Origin: Kangsaoukella pontilimi | GTDB taxonomy: Bacteria > Pseudomonadota > Alphaproteobacteria > Rhodobacterales > Rhodobacteraceae | DNA length: 64,000 nucleotides | Direction: 5' to 3' | Assembly (NCBI RefSeq): GCF_009830125.1 | Contig: NZ_WUPT01000001.1 | Span: forward strand, 1,612,001 to 1,676,000 | Made by a program: the position numbers and the translations under genes | Shown: one piece after another, positions 60,715 to 64,000 of the stretch | Layout: each line of letters begins with the position of its first letter | Numbering within the stretch: the first letter of the stretch is position 1 | The notes under the pieces: generated by a model | What the model was told of the DNA's origin: nothing | What the model saw: only the letters and a program-made list of their open reading frames with translations | Database searches by the model: none

Positions 60715-61272
60715 TCAGGCCGCCTGTTCGTCCACAATTCGCGGGATCGCAGCGTCCAGTGTCTTTTGGAGAGACTGCCGCCTGTTCGCGGGCACCCGGG
60801 GCACTTCTAGTGCATCTGCGGCGCCATCGCAGAAGTGGTAGGCGCTCCATCTGAGGCCCGCCCGCATCGTGTTAACCAGACGGTTGGCATCTGAGAATCC
60901 GGCAATCCTCAGACGCTGCTGCAGCTCCAGGTGGGCGAGCGTCAGGCGCTCGAAGGCGAGTTCGAGCGCCACGAAGGCTTGGTCGATCTGCTCAGCCGCC
61001 GCCATAAGTTCATCCGCGGCCACCTCCGCCTCCGCGAGACGCCTCGAACGGGCTTCACGTGACGCACGGAGTCTGTCGGCCTCCAGCTGCTCCTCGGCGG
61101 ACCTGGCAGCCATCTGGAACTGGCGCACCCGTGTCGCCGCCCTGTCTCGCTCGTTCTCGAGTTCTTCTAAAGTTTCGCCATTCGCAAGCGCGGCAGCGAT
61201 TTTCAGATCAAGGTTCTCGACCGCAGCGGCAGCGTCCTTGCAAAGTGCATTCAGTTCCTGCGGCGTCTTCAT
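60715..61272 (-). CDS. Coiled-coil protein of unknown function
   Basis: 185 residues from the ATG at 61272. Residues about 15-130 are Ala/Glu/Arg-rich and predicted to form a long coiled coil (GETLEELENERDRAATRVRQ, LRASREARSRRLAEAEVAAD). A short C-terminal part contains FCDGAADALEVPRVPANRRQ. No known family. It lies upstream of the small helical gene. Confidence 0.6.
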   Translation of the reverse strand: MKTPQELNALCKDAAAAVENLDLKIAAALANGETLEELENERDRAATRVRQFQMAARSAEEQLEADRLRASREARSRRLAEAEVAADELMAAAEQIDQAFVALELAFERLTLAHLELQQRLRIAGFSDANRLVNTMRAGLRWSAYHFCDGAADALEVPRVPANRRQSLQKTLDAAIPRIVDEQAA

Positions 61273-61531
61273 ATCCGTAGTCCACTTTCTGTTACGTGCG
61301 TGCCCGCACGCGCACATTCAGGAAAAGGATGCAGCAACGTACCGCGTGCGTAAGCCAGCAATCTAAGCAAAATAATGAAAGGTGCGTCGTAGCAGTTTGT
61401 GTTCTAGAAATGCTATGATGTTACCGGACGGGACAAATCCAGAACGAACGAATCCAAGAGATCCATTCTCTCTGGCAACTGACTTTACCGTCGCAATTTC
61501 CCTGATCTACGCATGTTCTAGATCAACGAGA

Positions 61532-62428
61532 TCATTCACCAATCTCGGACTCCATCACCTCACGGATGGCATCTCTAACTGAAGGGATGACTAATGAGCG
61601 CGCCTTGTCGTACATGATCTCATGAATAAGTAGCATCTGATCCGCTAACAGGTTAGGTGTATCGCCACGCGGAAATGACCTTGCACTAACGGTGTCCCAA
61701 AGCTGACGATGCCGGTCAGATTCGTCAGCTAAGTCCTCAATTAGTCTTGAAATATATCTGTTTCCTTCTTCGAGGTCCGTACGACGCGCACCATCATCTT
61801 GTTTGCCGTCGTAGAACCTGAGCAGTGCCGCACTTCGCATTACTTCCTTTGGAAACGCAGTATCTCCGTCAAAATCACCCTGGGAATAAACGCCAAGGTG
61901 ATCGCAACGAAGATACCGATTCCGATAGCTTTGTGAAAGTCTAATTACTGAGAATGGCTCAAGGTTTTCAAAGTGATAATCGTAATCAACATAATTTGTG
62001 AGGCCGGCCTCAAGTCTCTCGCCGGTTCGCGCATCAAGAAATAGATTTGACATAAAGAGTTTTGGATCATGCCCTTTGTGGATGCACTGATGGATCTCAT
62101 AGCTTGTTATGGGAAGGATACTATAGATAGGTTCGACACTTTTCCTCCCAAGTACTTTTGCAGTTTCATGCTCAAGTTCAGGAACAATGCTACGCAGTTT
62201 CAATATGGCTTCAAATCGTGAATTTGCGCCCTCCAAGTGATCCCCTAACCGAAGCACCAAATCAACGTCTGAAGCCATGCTTCCCTGAGGTACAAAGTGC
62301 CGTCCGTCGCGGTTTATTAAGCTGCCAAAAATGAATGTATGGTCAAATATTTCATCTACATCGTACTTATCCAGCCAATTCACTATTACATTTTGCACAT
62401 CCTTCAAATGAATCGCCTTCTCAACCAT
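61532..62428 (-). CDS. Nucleotidyltransferase-fold protein (island)
   Basis: 298 residues. The catalytic signature of Pol-beta-like nucleotidyltransferases is present: FIFGSLINRDGRHFV then SMASDVDLVLRL, giving G-S and D-x-D. The rest (about 90-298) is helical without a known domain. GGAGGAAAAAG precedes the ATG at 62428, which overlaps the upstream gene by 8 bases. AT-rich, unlike the core. It could modify a protein, RNA or nucleotide as a toxin or defence enzyme. Confidence 0.72.
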   Translation of the reverse strand: MVEKAIHLKDVQNVIVNWLDKYDVDEIFDHTFIFGSLINRDGRHFVPQGSMASDVDLVLRLGDHLEGANSRFEAILKLRSIVPELEHETAKVLGRKSVEPIYSILPITSYEIHQCIHKGHDPKLFMSNLFLDARTGERLEAGLTNYVDYDYHFENLEPFSVIRLSQSYRNRYLRCDHLGVYSQGDFDGDTAFPKEVMRSAALLRFYDGKQDDGARRTDLEEGNRYISRLIEDLADESDRHRQLWDTVSARSFPRGDTPNLLADQMLLIHEIMYDKARSLVIPSVRDAIREVMESEIGE

Positions 62429-63026
62429 CTTTTTCCTCCAACCCACGACACGACGAAAATACTATGTTTTCTAGCAATAGCGCGAAGTGATGAGGACCAA
62501 AAGTGCGGTTCCTCATTGAGTAAGTGATGTAGTTTGAGAAGAACTCATCCTCAAAATTCATATATCTAAGTGCAAACTTCCAGAAGCAATCCACGCCGTC
62601 ACACTCTCCCGCTGCGGCCAGGGAGCAGTTGCGATAGACGTGATCTTGAAAACCACCATATTTGCGGTGTCCAGCGACAATCTCCAAAGCAAATTGGAAA
62701 GCTACTCTCTCGTTTATGTTGACAGCATCTTCAATTGAAATGGTTTTGTAGGTCGCATCATCTTCAAGTGTTTGCATCTTTACTGGTTTGAGCTTCCGGA
62801 TCCAGAAGCCCCAATAGCCAGCCCATTTTGCAATGGAAACCGATCCGCGCTGCTGCTTGTCTACACGATAGATGTCTCTGAGGAAAAACTCCGACACCTC
62901 GAGCAAAATATCTTTGTCGATAGAGGCTTCGTTGGGCTCGACGCTCAACGAAGCCAAGATCTCGTTGATTATTCTATAAGATCGGTCAGCGAAGAACCCG
63001 ATCTCGTTGGTAGGCAACGAGTTCAT
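62421..63026 (-). CDS. Unknown partner of the nucleotidyltransferase
   Basis: 201 residues with strong Shine-Dalgarno GGGAGGG before the ATG at 63026. Mostly helical (INERVAFQFALEIVAGHRKY, FEDEFFSNYITYSMRNRTFG) with three Cys in CSLAAAGECDGVDCF. No family recognised. Its stop lies inside the start region of the nucleotidyltransferase, so the two are coupled, as in toxin-antitoxin or effector-partner pairs. Confidence 0.68.
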   Translation of the reverse strand: MNSLPTNEIGFFADRSYRIINEILASLSVEPNEASIDKDILLEVSEFFLRDIYRVDKQQRGSVSIAKWAGYWGFWIRKLKPVKMQTLEDDATYKTISIEDAVNINERVAFQFALEIVAGHRKYGGFQDHVYRNCSLAAAGECDGVDCFWKFALRYMNFEDEFFSNYITYSMRNRTFGPHHFALLLENIVFSSCRGLEEKDG

Positions 63027-63051
63027 TACTCCCTCCCGCTCAATGGAAGGG

Positions 63052-63258
63052 CTATGTTGGTTCTTTGCGTCTCAAACGCTTGAGGACTGTCCCATGAATC
63101 CCGTCCTCTTTCGCAAGATTTCCTACAACCTTTGCGAACGAGTACTTCGTCGGTCCGTCGTTCTTGGGCTCCACAGAACGGTTCTGGCGCAACTCAGAAC
63201 GTCGCTGGAAGTCCTTGAACGTCGCATCGCCCCTTGTATGATTCGGCATCTGCAACAT
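63052..63258 (-). CDS. Small basic protein, possible first gene of the cassette
   Basis: 68 residues, 25 bases before the start of the nucleotidyltransferase partner gene and on the same strand. Basic, hydrophilic and helical (FKDFQRRSELRQNRSVEPKN, TVLKRLRRKEPT). AGAGG lies 4 bases before the ATG. It could be a regulator, but the evidence is weak. Confidence 0.35.
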   Translation of the reverse strand: MLQMPNHTRGDATFKDFQRRSELRQNRSVEPKNDGPTKYSFAKVVGNLAKEDGIHGTVLKRLRRKEPT

Positions 63259-63622
63259 CTAGCCTCTTGCCCGTGCCACCCATCTACCGCAGGTGCTGTA
63301 AAGCACACTACCCCAACATGTTGTGCACCTCAAACAAAATGCACACATATTAGGTATGTTTGATGGCTCCGGGCACTCCTTTCGCTTCCTCACGCAACCC
63401 TAATGGGCCGTCACTCAACAAAAAAGCCCGCCGGGACGCCCGACGGATTGGTCTTTATGTAATAATTTCGAACGTGGCGTCAACGGACCTGCTGGCACCG
63501 AACGCTCAACCTTGCATGTCCGTAACGCGCAAACGAGTGTGCAGGCGAACCGCTACAATGTTGGCCTACCAGCTAACCGTGAGCGCGTGCGACACGCCTT
63601 CAGCAAAAACCACGTTTGCGGG
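63259..63622. other. Intergenic region in the island, only a terminator and a small hairpin
   Basis: 364 bases. It probably holds the promoter of the cassette on the minus strand. A short hairpin GTGCT-GTAA-AGCAC lies at 63293-63306. The terminator at 63421-63446 is listed separately. No gene is supported. Confidence 0.45.
63421..63446 (-). terminator. Rho-independent terminator
   Basis: Minus-strand stem CCGTCGGG / CCCGGCGG (63446-63439 and 63435-63428, one G-T pair) with a 3-base loop, followed by GCTTTTTT. It ends the transcript of the gene at 63623-63961. Confidence 0.75.
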
Positions 63623-63961
63623 TTAACTCTCATACCAACCCGACGTTTTGATCCAATCCGCCAGCCGAGATCTAATGTCATCAGGGAGATCAGGGCGTTC
63701 TTCCCTGATCTGGCGCAACGCCGCCTCACGCTGTTCCGCGTTCTTCCAAGGGATCGGCTCTCTGCCGCTTTGCATCTCCGCGATCAGACCGTCGTCGGGT
63801 GCATCGACGTGGAGCACGCACCCTTCGATGAACGTGCGGACCGTATAGGCCCCCTCAGCGGTCGGCAGCGCCAACACTCCGGACGGGTTCACGAACGAGA
63901 TCGAAAACGCGCCGGTGGGCGGCCTCCCATCCGCGATCCGCTGCATCTCACTCTTCGGCAT
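63623..63961 (-). CDS. Unknown small protein
   Basis: 112 residues from the ATG at 63961, with GAGGAG 8 bases upstream. The first half is predicted beta (SISFVNPSGVLALPTAEGAY, IEGCVLHVDAP) and the second half helical and acidic (AEQREAALRQIREERPDLPD). No family recognised. GC-rich compared with the neighbouring cassette. Its start overlaps the stop of the edge gene, so both form an operon. Confidence 0.65.
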   Translation of the reverse strand: MPKSEMQRIADGRPPTGAFSISFVNPSGVLALPTAEGAYTVRTFIEGCVLHVDAPDDGLIAEMQSGREPIPWKNAEQREAALRQIREERPDLPDDIRSRLADWIKTSGWYES

Positions 63962-64000
63962 CGTACAGCTCCTCGATGATCTCGGCGTCCTCCATGCCAT
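63948..64000 (-). CDS. C-terminal end of an unknown gene (right edge)
   Basis: Only the last 17 codons are in the window, ending MEDAEIIEELYDAEE and TGA at 63950-63948. The stop overlaps the start of the next gene by 14 bases. Family cannot be judged. Confidence 0.6.
   Translation of the reverse strand, partial: GMEDAEIIEELYDAEE

Noticed and set aside
61382-61582. Plus-strand frame of 66 codons
   Set aside because: Overlaps the end of the nucleotidyltransferase gene and lacks a ribosome binding site.
54057-64000. Second copy of the tRNA-Gly 3' end as island att site, or an integrase gene
   Set aside because: I looked for the T-arm/acceptor sequence and integrase motifs and found none within the window.
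1-64000. CRISPR arrays, rRNA genes or intact insertion sequences
   Set aside because: No regularly spaced direct repeats, no rRNA sequence, and no transposase motifs with flanking inverted repeats were seen.

Overview
The window (about 64 kb) looks like the chromosome of an alphaproteobacterium of the Rhodobacteraceae (Roseobacter-type). The indicators are high GC in the core, an rplU-rpmA-GNAT order with a long L21, PutR beside a short PutA, DUF2059, DUF6455 and DUF2799 proteins, malonyl-CoA synthetase, L-cysteate sulfo-lyase, cyanase, and a MetF / methyl-THF methyltransferase / RACo-type gene set. This assignment is inferred from gene content only.

1-13.7 kb: a GNAT fragment, rpmA and rplU, a DUF2059 exported protein, tRNA-Ser(CGA) and an EEP-family hydrolase. 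Next come two small exported proteins before an ECF sigma / RskA-type anti-sigma pair. A purine-type operon follows on the minus strand: OHCU decarboxylase, TctB, TctA, TctC, a leaderless BMP-family binding protein and a HIU-hydrolase-like protein. A LysR regulator is divergent to it.

12.4-19.7 kb: a metal and redox block with an exported sialidase-like protein, a c-type cytochrome, a CopA-type Cu+ ATPase with two YHS domains divergent from CueR, a cytochrome c-prime, a DUF6455 protein behind an FNR box, a DUF2892 membrane protein and a cold-shock protein.

19.8-27 kb: a LysE exporter and a membrane protein divergent from a TetR regulator with two operators, chorismate mutase, and a B6-like group (MocR regulator, PNPOx-family protein, divergent PdxJ). 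Two neighbouring genes then look broken: a membrane AraC regulator with an in-frame TAG and an exported alpha/beta hydrolase with a frameshift in a G7 run.

27-41.4 kb: a PAS-containing enhancer-binding-type regulator that lacks GAFTGA is divergent from a cyanate operon (binding protein, permease, ATPase, NTF2-like protein, cyanase). After it come matB, a LysR regulator divergent from an L-cysteate sulfo-lyase-like gene, and a betaine-type ABC transporter with an alpha/beta hydrolase.

41.4-54 kb: rlmE, a DUF2799 lipoprotein, tRNA-Leu(TAA), a TPR protein, putR/putA, a rhomboid protease and Ppx/GppA. The C1/methionine group follows (virulence-factor-domain protein, MetF, methyl-THF methyltransferase, corrinoid-protein reactivator), then tRNA-Gly(CCC).

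54.06-64 kb: an accessory island directly 3' of tRNA-Gly. It holds a ParB-like protein plus SNF2 helicase operon divergent from a NotI-family endonuclease, a C5-cytosine methyltransferase and a Vsr endonuclease. Beyond these are small unknown genes and an AT-rich cassette with a nucleotidyltransferase-fold protein and an unknown partner. This is the best candidate region for an undescribed system. No integrase or second att copy is visible, so the island probably continues past the right edge.
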